Below, piece after piece: positions 51,779 through 60,362 of a stretch of 64,000 bases of DNA. Source of the stretch: Trebonia sp963777905 (GTDB lineage: Bacteria > Actinomycetota > Actinomycetes > Streptosporangiales > Streptosporangiaceae). The position numbers and the translations under genes are program-made. The stretch is from the NCBI GenBank assembly GCA_963777905.1, contig CAVZSM010000002.1, positions 227,581-291,580 of the forward strand, written 5' to 3'. The notes beneath the pieces are model-generated. The model saw only the letters and a list, made by a program, of their open reading frames with translations. It was not told the DNA's origin and searched no databases. Numbering within the stretch: the stretch's first letter is position 1; each line of letters opens with the position of its first letter.

Positions 51779-51924
51779 GCGCCGGCCGCGCCTCCGGGCG
51801 ACAGGTGTGCTGCCGACCGGGCGGAGTGGCCCGCGTGCCTACTTCAACCTAGACTGGATCACGCTGGTCGTGATGTTCATCGTCGCCAGCCCGCCGCGCT
51901 CAGGGGAGCAGTAACTTCGGTCAG

Positions 51925-51954
51925 CCTGAAGATCATCAGGAAATCTTCAGGAAA
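51925..51954 (+). promoter_or_regulatory. Tandem 11-bp response-regulator-like site upstream of the HtrA-like gene
   Basis: ATCATCAGGAA and ATCTTCAGGAA follow each other directly (51933-51943, 51944-51954), matching at 10 of 11 bases, and CCTGAAGA/TCTTCAGG is an overlapping 8-bp inverted repeat. Spacing of 11 bp is typical of OmpR/PhoB-type regulators. Confidence 0.55.
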
Positions 51955-52061
51955 CCAATAGCTCAGCCTGATGGTCTTTTCTGCCACCGTCCAGGTTCGC
52001 AGGCGAATCTCAAGGTACAGCAAATGAGAACCGCGAACAGAACACGGGGTGTCAGGAAACC

Positions 52062-53393
52062 ATGAGTGAGCCATTCGCACAGCACCCGTTCGGTGCGTAC
52101 CCGGTGCCGGAGCCGCCGCGGCGGCCGCGTCGCCGGCACGCGCTCGGGCTGACCGCGACTGCAGTGGTGGCGCTGGCCGTCGGCGCTGGCGCGGGCATCG
52201 GGCTGTCCCAGGGCGGCAGCACGCCGACCGGGAACGCCACGGCGACGTCGAAGACAATGCTGACCACATCGCAGATCGCCAGCCGGGTCGACCCCGGCCT
52301 GGTCGACGTGACCTCGACCCTCGGCCTCGAGGGCGCCACGGCCATGGGCACCGGCATCGTCTTGACCTCCAACGGCGAGATTCTGACGAACAACCACGTG
52401 GTCAACGGCGCCACGTCGGTGAGCGTCCGCGACATCGGCAACAACAAGACCTACAAGGCGACCGTCGTCGGTTACGACGAGAGCCACGACGTCGCCGTGC
52501 TGCAGCTGTCCGGCGCGTCCGGGCTGACCACCGCGACGACCGGCAACTCCTCGGCGGTGAAGGTCGGCGACAACGTGGTCGGGCTCGGCAACGCAGGCGG
52601 CGCCGGCGGCACCCCGTCCGTGGCGCCGGGCACGGTCACCGCGCTCAACCAGTCGATCACCGCCTCCGACGAGGGCTCCGGATCGTCGGAGCAGCTCAGC
52701 GGCCTGATTGAGACCAACGCCAACATCCAGCCCGGCGACTCGGGCGGCCCGCTGGTGAACTCCTACGGTCAGATCATCGGGATGGACACCGCGGCCTCGT
52801 CGTCCGGCTCCCAGGCCGGCAGCGGGTCCGGCGGGTCCGGCGGGTCCGGCGGGTCAGGCAACGGGTTCGGCGGGTTCGGTAGCGGATTCGGCGGGTCAGG
52901 CAGCGGGTTCGGCGGGTCCGGCAGCAGCGGGTCCGGCAGCGGGTTCGGCGGGTCAGACAACGGGTCGGGCAGCACCGGGTCCGGGAGCACCGGGTCGTCC
53001 AGCTCCGGTCAGGACAGCAGCACGCAGGGCTTTGCGATCCCGATCGACACGGCGCTGTCCGTCGCCAGCCAGATCAAGGCCGGCCAGGCTTCGTCCACCG
53101 TGCACATCGGCGCGACGGCCTTCCTTGGCCTCGAGATCGCCAGCTCTGACCAGCAGGACTCGTCAGGCGTCGCGCTCGCGGGCGCTGCGTCAGGCACGCC
53201 GGCGGCCACCGCCGGGCTCGGCCAGGGCGACGTGATCACCTCGCTCGGCGGGCAGTCCGTCAGCACCGGCACCGACATCCAGAACATCCTGGTGGGTCAC
53301 CACCCAGGCGACACGATCAGCATCGGCTGGACCGACTCCTCCGGCCAGTCGCACACCGCGACGGTGACGCTGGCGTCCGGGCCGACCGCCTGA
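52062..53393 (+). CDS. Membrane-anchored trypsin-like serine protease with PDZ domain (HtrA/DegP-like)
   Basis: A 443-residue protein. The cytoplasmic N-terminus (QHPFGAYPVPEPPRRPRRR) is followed by one helix near residues 28-48. The catalytic triad is His in LTNNHVV, Asp in ESHDVAVLQ and Ser in QPGDSGGPLV. A Gly/Ser/Phe repeat region of about 75 residues (GSGSGFGGSG type) is inserted between IGMDTAASS and the last strands GFAIPI. The C-terminal PDZ domain has GLGQGDVITSLGGQSV. It degrades misfolded envelope proteins. AGGAAA precedes ATG 52062. Confidence 0.93.
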   Translation: MSEPFAQHPFGAYPVPEPPRRPRRRHALGLTATAVVALAVGAGAGIGLSQGGSTPTGNATATSKTMLTTSQIASRVDPGLVDVTSTLGLEGATAMGTGIVLTSNGEILTNNHVVNGATSVSVRDIGNNKTYKATVVGYDESHDVAVLQLSGASGLTTATTGNSSAVKVGDNVVGLGNAGGAGGTPSVAPGTVTALNQSITASDEGSGSSEQLSGLIETNANIQPGDSGGPLVNSYGQIIGMDTAASSSGSQAGSGSGGSGGSGGSGNGFGGFGSGFGGSGSGFGGSGSSGSGSGFGGSDNGSGSTGSGSTGSSSSGQDSSTQGFAIPIDTALSVASQIKAGQASSTVHIGATAFLGLEIASSDQQDSSGVALAGAASGTPAATAGLGQGDVITSLGGQSVSTGTDIQNILVGHHPGDTISIGWTDSSGQSHTATVTLASGPTA

Positions 53394-53417
53394 CGCTACA
53401 GCGCCCCGACGACGGGG

Positions 53418-53597
53418 CTAGCCCGCAGGGCGGGCCGCATTATGCGGCCCGCCCTGCGTCATGCTTAGCCCAGTGGCCGAATTGGTGCCCTTCTGGAAGC
53501 CACCGAAGAGCACCGACAGGACGATCAGCGCCACGATGATCAGGATGATCCACAGCAGGACCCGGCCGAGGCGAGTTCTTGGACGGCGGCGATTCAC
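53418..53597 (-). CDS. 59-residue basic single-helix membrane protein
   Basis: Translation from GTG 53597 gives MNRRRPRTRLGRVLLWIILI, then a long hydrophobic helix (IILIIVALIVLSVLF), GGFQKG and a polar tail. The strongly basic N-terminus with one helix is typical of small actinobacterial membrane proteins, and the codons are GC-rich at the third position. The stop TAG (53418-53420) lies beyond the hairpin at 53424-53458, so the last 13 residues are encoded by the hairpin. GGAG is only 1-2 nt from the start, so initiation is uncertain. It is divergent from the DUF4230 gene. Confidence 0.7.
   Translation of the reverse strand: MNRRRPRTRLGRVLLWIILIIVALIVLSVLFGGFQKGTNSATGLSMTQGGPHNAARPAG
53424..53458. 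terminator. Strong bidirectional hairpin, 16-bp perfect stem
   Basis: CGCAGGGCGGGCCGCA (53424-53439) is fully complementary to 53443-53458 with a TTA loop. It lies between the HtrA-like gene and the minus-strand small protein, and inside the 3' end of the latter. Confidence 0.8.
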
Positions 53598-53634
53598 GCT
53601 CCATGTTCTGCCCGCCTGCGGGAAAATATGCCGG

Positions 53635-53654
53635 TTCGCCGTGAATTCGGCGAA
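53635..53654. promoter_or_regulatory. 20-bp inverted repeat between two divergent membrane-protein genes
   Basis: TTCGCCG (53635-53641) and CGGCGAA (53648-53654) flank TGAATT. It sits 38 bp from the start at 53597 and 33 bp from the start at 53687. Confidence 0.5.
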
Positions 53655-53686
53655 TTACTGCGCCGCTGCCGGGTAGTCGCCGTCCC

Positions 53687-54343
53687 GTGACGCTGGTATC
53701 TCGAAGTGGAAGGCTCGCGGGTCGGCTGGTCACGGCGCTGATTGCCGTCATCGCCATCCTGGCAGTGGTCGTCGTGCTGTCGGCCGTGCACCTGCTGCCG
53801 CAGTTGCGCAACCCATTCACGCAGACCACCACCGATCGCGGCGGTCCCGCGCTGCTCAAATCGATTACCTCGCTGAGCCGCTACGAGGCGGCCAACGGCT
53901 CGTTCCAGGTCGTCGTCGACCTGACCAAGCGGGTCTCGTTCATCCCGTCGTTCCTGCAGGGCAGCGAGACGCTGTTCATCGGCCAGGGCTCGGACATCGC
54001 GTACGTCGACTTCTCCCAGCTCAAGGGGCAGGCGATCCAGGTGTCCGCGGACCGGACCACGGTGTCGGTCAAGGTGCCGCACGCCCAGCTCGAGCCGGCC
54101 GTGCTGAACGTCGACCAGTCCTACGTCTACGCCGAGCAGCAGGGGCTGCTGAACCGGATCGGGAACTTCTTCTCCGGCAACCCGAACAGCCAGCAGCAGG
54201 TCTACATGCTCGCCCAGCAGAAGATCCAGACCGCCGCCAACCAGAGCCCGCTGATCGCCGACGCGCAGCGGAACACCCAGGCCATGCTCACGAGCATGCT
54301 CAGCTCGCTCGGCTTCACCCACGTGACGATCATGTTCACCTGA
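53687..54343 (+). CDS. DUF4230 domain membrane-anchored protein
   Basis: A 218-residue protein. One helix near residues 15-35 (LVTALIAVIAILAVVVVLSAV) is followed by the DUF4230 domain: LKSITSLSRYEAANGSFQVVVDLTK, ISFIPSFLQGSETLFIGQGSDIAYVDFSQL-like strands and a helical C-terminus (IQTAANQSPLIADAQRNTQAMLTSML). It faces outward. The function is unknown. GTG 53687 has TAGTCG 7 nt upstream and no ribosome-binding site. Confidence 0.87.
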   Translation: MTLVSRSGRLAGRLVTALIAVIAILAVVVVLSAVHLLPQLRNPFTQTTTDRGGPALLKSITSLSRYEAANGSFQVVVDLTKRVSFIPSFLQGSETLFIGQGSDIAYVDFSQLKGQAIQVSADRTTVSVKVPHAQLEPAVLNVDQSYVYAEQQGLLNRIGNFFSGNPNSQQQVYMLAQQKIQTAANQSPLIADAQRNTQAMLTSMLSSLGFTHVTIMFT

Positions 54344-54371
54344 CGCCGGGCGGCCCGCCGGGCGGCGGCCC

Positions 54372-54393
54372 GGCGGCGCGCCGGGGCGCCGCC
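54372..54393. terminator. GC-rich hairpin between convergent genes
   Basis: GGCGGCGC (54372-54379) pairs with GCGCCGCC (54386-54393) around a 6-nt loop; adjacent GC repeats could form alternative stems. Confidence 0.6.
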
Positions 54394-54397
54394 GGGA

Positions 54398-56023
54398 TCA
54401 GCCTGCCGGGGTGGCGCGCGGCAGGATGTCCGCGACGCGCGCGCCGGGCGGCAGGGTCCCGTAGGCGTGGCCGCGGTCGCCGGCCAGCCGGGTGGCGGCG
54501 AAGGCGTCCGCCACGGCCGGGGAGCCGTCACGGATCAGCAGCGCCGCCTGGAGGGCGACGGCCATCGCCTCGGCGAGGCGGCGGGCGGATGACTCCGCCG
54601 GGTCGGTGGCCTCCTTGCGGAGCCGCGCGATCGCCTCGTCCAGCCGGCGGTCGGCGCCCGCGGCGAGGTCGAGCTCGGCGAAGAACGCCTCAGCCGATTC
54701 CGGCTGGCGGGTCAGCGCGCGCAGCGCGTCGAGCGCGGCGACGTTTCCCGACCCTTCCCAGATGGACTGCAGCGGCGCCTCCCGGTACAGCCTGGGCATG
54801 CCGGACTCCTCGACGTAGCCGTTGCCGCCCAGGCATTCCAGCGCCTCGGCCGCGTGCGCGGGCGCCTGCTTGCATACCCAGTACTTGGTCACCGCCAGCG
54901 CCAGCCGGCGGAACGCGGCCTCCCGCTCATCGCCGCGGGCGGCGCGTTCGGTGGCCCCGGCCAGCCGCAGCGCCACGGTGGTCGCCGCCTCCGACTCGAC
55001 CGCGAGATCGGCGAGGACGTTGGCCATCAGCGGCTGGTCGGCGAGCCTGGCGCCGAACGCAGTGCGGTGGGCGGCGTGGTGCGCGGCGTGGATGACGCCG
55101 AGGCGCATCCCGGTCGCGGCGGCGAGCACGCAGTCAAGCCGGGTCGAGTTCACCATGTCGATGATCGTCCGGACGCCGCGGCCCTCCTCCCCCACCAGCC
55201 ACGCCGTCGCGTTCTCGTACTCGACCTCCGCGGAGGCGTTCGACCGGTTGCCGAGCTTGTCCTTCAGCCGCATCAGGCGCATGCCGTTGCGGGTGCCGTC
55301 GGGGAGCACGCGGGGCAGCAGGAAGCAGGACAGGCCTTTCCCCGGGATCTGGGCCAGGACCATGAACAGGTCGCCCATCGGGGCGGAGGTGAACCACTTG
55401 TGGCCGGTGATCAGGTAGCTGCCGTCCGGCTGCGCGACCGCGGTCGTGGTGTTCGCGCGGACGTCGGAGCCGCCCTGCTTCTCGGTCATCGACATGCCCG
55501 CGAGCAGCCCGCGCTTGCCCAGCGGCGGCCGGAGGCCGAAGTCGTAGCTGGCCGCGGCCAGCAGCGGCTCGTATGCGCTGGCCAGGGCGGGCGCGTGCCG
55601 CAGCGCGGGCACGATCGCGTACGTCATCGACACCGGGCACAGGTGCCCGGCCTCGGCCTGTCCCCAGACGTAGAAGCCGGCCGCGCGGGCCACGTGCGCG
55701 CCGGGACGGCTGTCGCGCCAGGGGGCCGCGTGCAGCCCGTGGCTGACCGCGGTCGCCATCAGGTCGTGCCAGGCGGGATGGAACTCCACCTCGTCGACGC
55801 GGTGGCCGTACCTGTCGTGGGTGTGCAGCCGCGGCGGGTGCTCGTTGGCGAGCCGGCCGTTGTCCTGCGCCTGCTCGCCGCCGGCCAGCCGGCCGAGCTC
55901 GCGGAGCTCCGGCTCTGCCCAGCCGGCGCCCTCGCGGCGCAGGGCGCTGAGCAGGGCCGGGTCGTCGGAGGCGTCGTAACCGGTCAGCGGCGGCGGCTGG
56001 TTGGTGACCTCGTGGGCGGGCAT
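54398..56023 (-). CDS. AidB-like acyl-CoA dehydrogenase family protein
   Basis: A 541-residue protein. The N-terminus HEVTNQPPPLTGYDASDDPALLSALRREGAGW is specific to the AidB group. FAD and substrate regions are AGMSMTEKQGGSDVRANTT, GHKWFTSAPMGDLFMVLAQ and LECLGGNGYVEESGMPRLYREAPLQSIWEGSGNVAALD. AidB binds DNA and protects against alkylation in E. coli; the catalytic dehydrogenase role is minor. It starts 8 nt after the hydrolase gene stop, so it is probably the second gene of a two-gene operon. Confidence 0.92.
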   Translation of the reverse strand: MPAHEVTNQPPPLTGYDASDDPALLSALRREGAGWAEPELRELGRLAGGEQAQDNGRLANEHPPRLHTHDRYGHRVDEVEFHPAWHDLMATAVSHGLHAAPWRDSRPGAHVARAAGFYVWGQAEAGHLCPVSMTYAIVPALRHAPALASAYEPLLAAASYDFGLRPPLGKRGLLAGMSMTEKQGGSDVRANTTTAVAQPDGSYLITGHKWFTSAPMGDLFMVLAQIPGKGLSCFLLPRVLPDGTRNGMRLMRLKDKLGNRSNASAEVEYENATAWLVGEEGRGVRTIIDMVNSTRLDCVLAAATGMRLGVIHAAHHAAHRTAFGARLADQPLMANVLADLAVESEAATTVALRLAGATERAARGDEREAAFRRLALAVTKYWVCKQAPAHAAEALECLGGNGYVEESGMPRLYREAPLQSIWEGSGNVAALDALRALTRQPESAEAFFAELDLAAGADRRLDEAIARLRKEATDPAESSARRLAEAMAVALQAALLIRDGSPAVADAFAATRLAGDRGHAYGTLPPGARVADILPRATPAG

Positions 56024-56030
56024 CGCCTGG

Positions 56031-57110
56031 CTACGCCCTCGTGAGGTGGCCGGCCAGCCAGTCGGCCATCCGGGAGCGAGACTCGTAGGCGCGGTTGGTC
56101 ACGCCGTGGCTGCCGTCGGGGTAGAGCAGCAGCTCGGCGCCCGGCGCCTCCTTCGCCAGCCGCTCCTGGTGGTAGGCGGGCACGATCCGGTCTCTGGCGC
56201 CGCCCACCACGAGCAGCGGGATGCTGATGCGGCCGGCGGCGTCCTCGAGGGTGAGCTCGGCGGCCTTCGCCCGCGCTGCTGCCTCGCTCGCCGCGCCGGA
56301 GCGGGCCTGGAAGGTCGCCTTGGTCTGCGCGGGCAGGTCGTCCCAGCCCAGGTCGAAGCGGTACGGGCCGGCCAGCGAGACGACCGCCGCCAGGCGCGGC
56401 TCGTAGGCCGCGGCGCGGGCCGCGTAGTAACCGCCGAGGCTCACGCCGAACAGCCCGGTCTTCTCCCCGTCCACGTCCTCGCGAGTCCGCAGGTAGTCCA
56501 CCGCGGCGGTGGCCACCTTCTCGTAAGCGGGCTCGATCGGCAGCTCGTACTCGGATTCGCCCTGGCCAGGGCCGTCGATCGCGATCGTGGCCAGGCCGCG
56601 GGCCAGGTAGTACTCGGCGGTGGCCTGCAGCTCCTCCTTGGTGGAGTCGAGGCCGGGCACCATGATCACCACCGGGGGCCTTGGGCCGGCCGGGACGCGC
56701 AGGTACGCGGGCAGCTGGGTGCCGGCGTAGGGGATGCGCACCAGCTCCGCCGGCGGCGTCAGCGAGCCGGCCGCCCGCCGGTAGCAGGCGACGCTCCGGT
56801 CGTGCGCGGCGCGCTGCTCGTCCGGGTGGTCGACGAAGACGAACTTGCCCCAGTGCCAGGCGAGCGCGGCCCGCCGCCAGGCGCCGGCCGCCGTCTCCCG
56901 CTGGCCGGCGTCCTCCGCGCTCTCGGCGAGCTGCTCGTACTCCGCCGCGGTGTTTCCCCATTCCCGGCACCAGTCGTCCCAGCGGGTGATCCTGCTCAGG
57001 GTCGCGGTGAAATCGCCGTAGTCGGTGCCGTTGGAGATGAAGCGGTAGCTCCAGTGCGCCGCCGCGGCCGCCACACGGGCGTCGGGTTCCGTCTGATCTT
57101 GTTGTGCCAC
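56031..57110 (-). CDS. Alpha/beta hydrolase (FrsA-like/2,6-dihydropseudooxynicotine-hydrolase-like)
   Basis: A 359-residue enzyme. The first 145 residues are a helical N-domain (SYRFISNGTDYGDFTATLSRITRWDDWCREWG). The hydrolase core has VVIMVPGLDSTKEEL (oxyanion), IDGPGQGES, the nucleophile LFGVSLGGYYAAR and the His in LYPDGSHGVTN. It resembles hydrolases that cleave C-C or ester bonds. GTG 57110 is chosen; TAGGAT lies 7 nt upstream. The long upstream frame to 57302 overlaps nhaA and has no similarity. Confidence 0.86.
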   Translation of the reverse strand: MAQQDQTEPDARVAAAAAHWSYRFISNGTDYGDFTATLSRITRWDDWCREWGNTAAEYEQLAESAEDAGQRETAAGAWRRAALAWHWGKFVFVDHPDEQRAAHDRSVACYRRAAGSLTPPAELVRIPYAGTQLPAYLRVPAGPRPPVVIMVPGLDSTKEELQATAEYYLARGLATIAIDGPGQGESEYELPIEPAYEKVATAAVDYLRTREDVDGEKTGLFGVSLGGYYAARAAAYEPRLAAVVSLAGPYRFDLGWDDLPAQTKATFQARSGAASEAAARAKAAELTLEDAAGRISIPLLVVGGARDRIVPAYHQERLAKEAPGAELLLYPDGSHGVTNRAYESRSRMADWLAGHLTRA

Positions 57111-57117
57111 GGATGCG

Positions 57118-57123
57118 ATCCTA
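57118..57123 (-). promoter_or_regulatory. -10 box TAGGAT, candidate leaderless promoter of the alpha/beta hydrolase
   Basis: On the minus strand TAGGAT is followed by 7 nt and GTG 57110. Confidence 0.4.
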
Positions 57124-57189
57124 GGAGGTTGCCCGCCGGGCGAAAAGGTCAGCTCCGGGTGATGGTCTCCGCGCTGCGACAATAAGGAC

Positions 57190-59085
57190 ATGACCGACTC
57201 CCAGACCGCCGCCGAGGCGCAGCCGGCCAGGACCCTGTGGCTGCCGATCCACAAGACACCGCTGCGGCAGTTCCTGCAGACGGAGACCGGCAGCGCCGCC
57301 ATCCTCGCCGGCGGTGTCCTCGTCGCCCTGATCTGGTCGAACGTGGCCGCGGGCAGCTACGAGCGGCTGTGGTCGACGCCGCTGGACATCCGCGTCGACA
57401 GCCACGGCCTGGCGATGGACCTGCGGACGTTCGTGAACTCGGGGCTGATGGCCCTGTTCTTCCTCGTGGTCGGCCTGGAGGCGCGCCGCGAGTTCGACAT
57501 GGGCGAGCTGCGGGTGCGCAGCAGGCTGACACTGCCGGTGCTCGCCGGGCTGGGCGGCATGGTCTTGCCGATCGTCATCTTCCTCGCGATCAACGCCGGC
57601 CAGCCCACCGCGCGCGGCTGGGGCACCGCCATGTCCACCGACACCGCGTTCGCGCTCGGCGCGCTCGCGCTGGCGGGCAAGGGCCTGCCCGACCGGGTAC
57701 GCACCTACCTGCTCACGTTCGCGGTGGTGGACGACCTCGGCGGGATCGTGGTCATCGCCTGCTTCTACAGCAGCAACGTGCGATGGATGGCGCTGGTCAT
57801 CGGCGCGCTGCTGCTCGTCGCCTACGGGGTCCTCTCGCGGCGCGGGATCCGCAACGGCCCGGTGTACGCGCTGATCGGCGTCGCCTGCTGGGTGGCGTTC
57901 TTCAAGTCGGGGGTGGACCCGATCGTCAGCGGCCTGGTCATCGGGCTGCTCACCGTCGCCTACCCGGCGAACCGTGAGGACCTGACGCAGGCGACCGAGA
58001 CCTTCCGGCTGTTCCGCGAGCAGCCCACCGCCCGGCTGGCCGCTGAGGCCCGCGAGGAGGTGCGCGTCGCGATCTCGCCGAACGAGCGGCTGCAGCAGCG
58101 CTATCACCCGTGGACCAGCTACGTGATCGTCCCGCTGTTCGCGCTGGCCAACGCGGATGTCAGGATCAGCAGCTCGTTCCTGGCGCACGCCTACGCCTCC
58201 CCCGCCACGATCGGCATCATGGTCGGCTACCTGGCCGGCAAGCCTATTGGCACCGGGGGCGCCGCCTGGCTGGCCACCAAGCTGTCGAAGGGCAGGCTGT
58301 CCCCGCCGGTCGGCTGGGGGGCCGTCACCGGCGCCGGCCTGGTCGCCGGGATCGGGTTCACCGTCGCGCTGCTGATCGCCTCGCTCTCGCTCACCGGGAC
58401 CGACCTGGCCGAGGCCAAACTCGGCATCCTGTCGGGCGCGGTTTGCGCCGCGATTCTCACCTGGGCGTTCTTCCGGGTGCTCGGCAGGCTGCCGGTCAGG
58501 ACCAGGCTGCGGGCACTGCTCGGCACCGCCGAGACGGTCACCGACCTCGCCATGCCCGTCGACCCCGACCGCGACCACATCAGGGGTCCGCGGGAAGACG
58601 CGCTTGTCACGCTGGTCGAGTACGGCGACTTCGAGTGCCCGTACTGCGGGCAGGCCGAGCCGCACGTCCGCGAGCTGCTCAGGGGACACGCCGAGCTGCG
58701 GTTCGTGTTCCGCCACCTGCCGCTCACCGACGTGCACCCGCACGCGCAAATGGCCGCGGAGGCGGCCGAGGCGGCGGACCGGCAGGGCAAGTTCTGGGAG
58801 ATGCACGACACCCTGATGGATCATCAGGGCGAACTCACGGTCAAAGACCTGCTCAGGTACGCGGCCGACCTCGGCCTCGACACCGAGAAGTTCTCCGCCG
58901 ACCTGCGCAAGCACACCGGCGCCGCCAGGATCGCCGAAGACGTCGACTCCGCCGACCTGGCCACCGTGTCCGGCACCCCGACGTTCTTCATCAACGGCAA
59001 CAGGTACTACGGCGCCTACGACATCGACGCCCTGCAGGAGGCGGTGCGCACGGCCAAGGCTCGCGCGTTCATCGGCGCGCGGTGA
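57190..59085 (+). CDS. NhaA-type Na+/H+ antiporter fused to a DsbA-like thioredoxin domain
   Basis: A 631-residue fusion. Residues 1-440 are NhaA with about 12 helices: LMALFFLVVGLEARREFDMGEL, GWGTAMSTDTAFALGALAL and the key acidic pair in FAVVDDLGGIVVIA. Residues 460-630 form a DsbA/thioredoxin-like domain with VEYGDFECPYCGQAEPHVRELL (CPYC active site) and the cis-Pro region SGTPTFFINGNRYYG. NhaA exports Na+ in exchange for H+. The fused oxidoreductase may sense redox state or fold the transporter. Such fusions occur in Actinobacteria. The domain side of the membrane is inferred only. Confidence 0.93.
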   Translation: MTDSQTAAEAQPARTLWLPIHKTPLRQFLQTETGSAAILAGGVLVALIWSNVAAGSYERLWSTPLDIRVDSHGLAMDLRTFVNSGLMALFFLVVGLEARREFDMGELRVRSRLTLPVLAGLGGMVLPIVIFLAINAGQPTARGWGTAMSTDTAFALGALALAGKGLPDRVRTYLLTFAVVDDLGGIVVIACFYSSNVRWMALVIGALLLVAYGVLSRRGIRNGPVYALIGVACWVAFFKSGVDPIVSGLVIGLLTVAYPANREDLTQATETFRLFREQPTARLAAEAREEVRVAISPNERLQQRYHPWTSYVIVPLFALANADVRISSSFLAHAYASPATIGIMVGYLAGKPIGTGGAAWLATKLSKGRLSPPVGWGAVTGAGLVAGIGFTVALLIASLSLTGTDLAEAKLGILSGAVCAAILTWAFFRVLGRLPVRTRLRALLGTAETVTDLAMPVDPDRDHIRGPREDALVTLVEYGDFECPYCGQAEPHVRELLRGHAELRFVFRHLPLTDVHPHAQMAAEAAEAADRQGKFWEMHDTLMDHQGELTVKDLLRYAADLGLDTEKFSADLRKHTGAARIAEDVDSADLATVSGTPTFFINGNRYYGAYDIDALQEAVRTAKARAFIGAR

Positions 59086-59130
59086 AAAGATAGTGAAGTC
59101 AACCCAAACGCACGAGGAAAGGGCGGCTGC

Positions 59131-60348
59131 GTGGCCAGCAACAGCATCGCGATAACGGGCGGGTACATCGTTCCGGTCGAGGGCGAGCCAATCGATGGCG
59201 GGACAGTCCTGCTGGTGGACGGCAAGATCGCGGCTGTAGCTGGTCCGGACTTCAAGCCCCCGCCCGGCGCCGACGTCGTGGATGCCGCCGGCAAGTGGGT
59301 GCTGCCCGGGTTCATCGACGCGCACGCCCACCTCGGCGTGCACGAAGAGGGCGAGGGCTGGGCGGGCTCAGACACCAACGAGATGACCGGGCCTGTGCAG
59401 GCCCACGTGCGGGCGCTCGACGCGATCAACCCGGCGGAAGAGGGGTTCCGCGACGCGATCGCCGGCGGCGTGCTCGCGGTCAACGTCAACCCCGGATCCG
59501 GCAACCCGATCGGCGGCCAGACGGTGGCCATCCGCTGCTGGGGCCGCACGGTCGACGACATGGTGCTGCGCGAGCCCGCGGGCCTGAAGTCGGCGCTCGG
59601 CGAGAATCCCAAACGCGTCTACGGCGAGCGCAAAGAGACCCCGGCCACCCGGCTCGGCACCGCGGCCGTCATCAGGGCGGCTTTCACCGACGCGCGGAAC
59701 TACATCGCCAAGCAGGACTTCGAGAAGAACGATTCTTCGGAACGTAAGGAGCCGACTGCCCGGGACCTGAAACTCGAGGCGCTGGCCCGCGTGCTGCGCA
59801 GGGAAATCCCCTGGCGCCAGCACTGCCACCGCGCGGACGACATCGCCACGGCGATGCGCATCGCGGATGAGTTCGGCTACCAGCTGGTGATCGACCACGG
59901 CACCGAGGCGCACCTGATCGCGGACAAGATCGCCGCCGCCGGGATCCCCGTCATCATCGGGCCGCTGTTCACCTCGCGGTCCAAGGTCGAGCTGCGGAAC
60001 CGGTCGCTGGCCAACCCGGGGCGGCTAGCCGCCGCCGGCGTCACGATCGCGATCACCACCGACCACCCCGTGGTGCCGATCCACTTCCTGATCCACCAGG
60101 CCACGCTGGCGGTCAAGGAAGGCCTGGACCGCGAGACCGCGCTGCGCGCCGTGACCATCAACCCGGCGGGCATCATCGGCGTCGCCGACCGGCTCGGGTC
60201 GCTTTCCGTCGGCAAGGACGCGGACGTCGTGGTCTGGTCCGGGGATCCGCTGGACGTGATGTCTCGCGCGGAGGTTGCGTACATCGGGGGCGTTCAGGTC
60301 TATCACTATGACTACGGGACGCGTTCAGGGGTGCATGTGGCTCCGTGA
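59131..60348 (+). CDS. Amidohydrolase (imidazolonepropionase-like)
   Basis: A 405-residue metal-dependent hydrolase. The first metal motif is GFIDAHAHLG near residue 60, later HCHRAD (residue 230), VIDHGTEAHLI and the Asp in TTDHPVVP. The C-terminus GSLSVGKDADVVVWSGDPLDV is typical of this group. It hydrolyses a cyclic amide or a related bond. GTG 59131 follows an AGGAAAGG ribosome-binding site. It is 45 nt after the nhaA fusion and may be co-transcribed. The repeat region begins 15 nt after its stop. Confidence 0.9.
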   Translation: MASNSIAITGGYIVPVEGEPIDGGTVLLVDGKIAAVAGPDFKPPPGADVVDAAGKWVLPGFIDAHAHLGVHEEGEGWAGSDTNEMTGPVQAHVRALDAINPAEEGFRDAIAGGVLAVNVNPGSGNPIGGQTVAIRCWGRTVDDMVLREPAGLKSALGENPKRVYGERKETPATRLGTAAVIRAAFTDARNYIAKQDFEKNDSSERKEPTARDLKLEALARVLRREIPWRQHCHRADDIATAMRIADEFGYQLVIDHGTEAHLIADKIAAAGIPVIIGPLFTSRSKVELRNRSLANPGRLAAAGVTIAITTDHPVVPIHFLIHQATLAVKEGLDRETALRAVTINPAGIIGVADRLGSLSVGKDADVVVWSGDPLDVMSRAEVAYIGGVQVYHYDYGTRSGVHVAP

Positions 60349-60362
60349 CGGTGGGGCGCGGT

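Noticed and set aside
57121..59343. Long open frame on the minus strand (740 codons) opposite nhaA
   Set aside because: It is antisense to a clear NhaA-DsbA gene, is rich in Arg, Gly, Gln and His as GC-rich shadow frames are, and has no motif.
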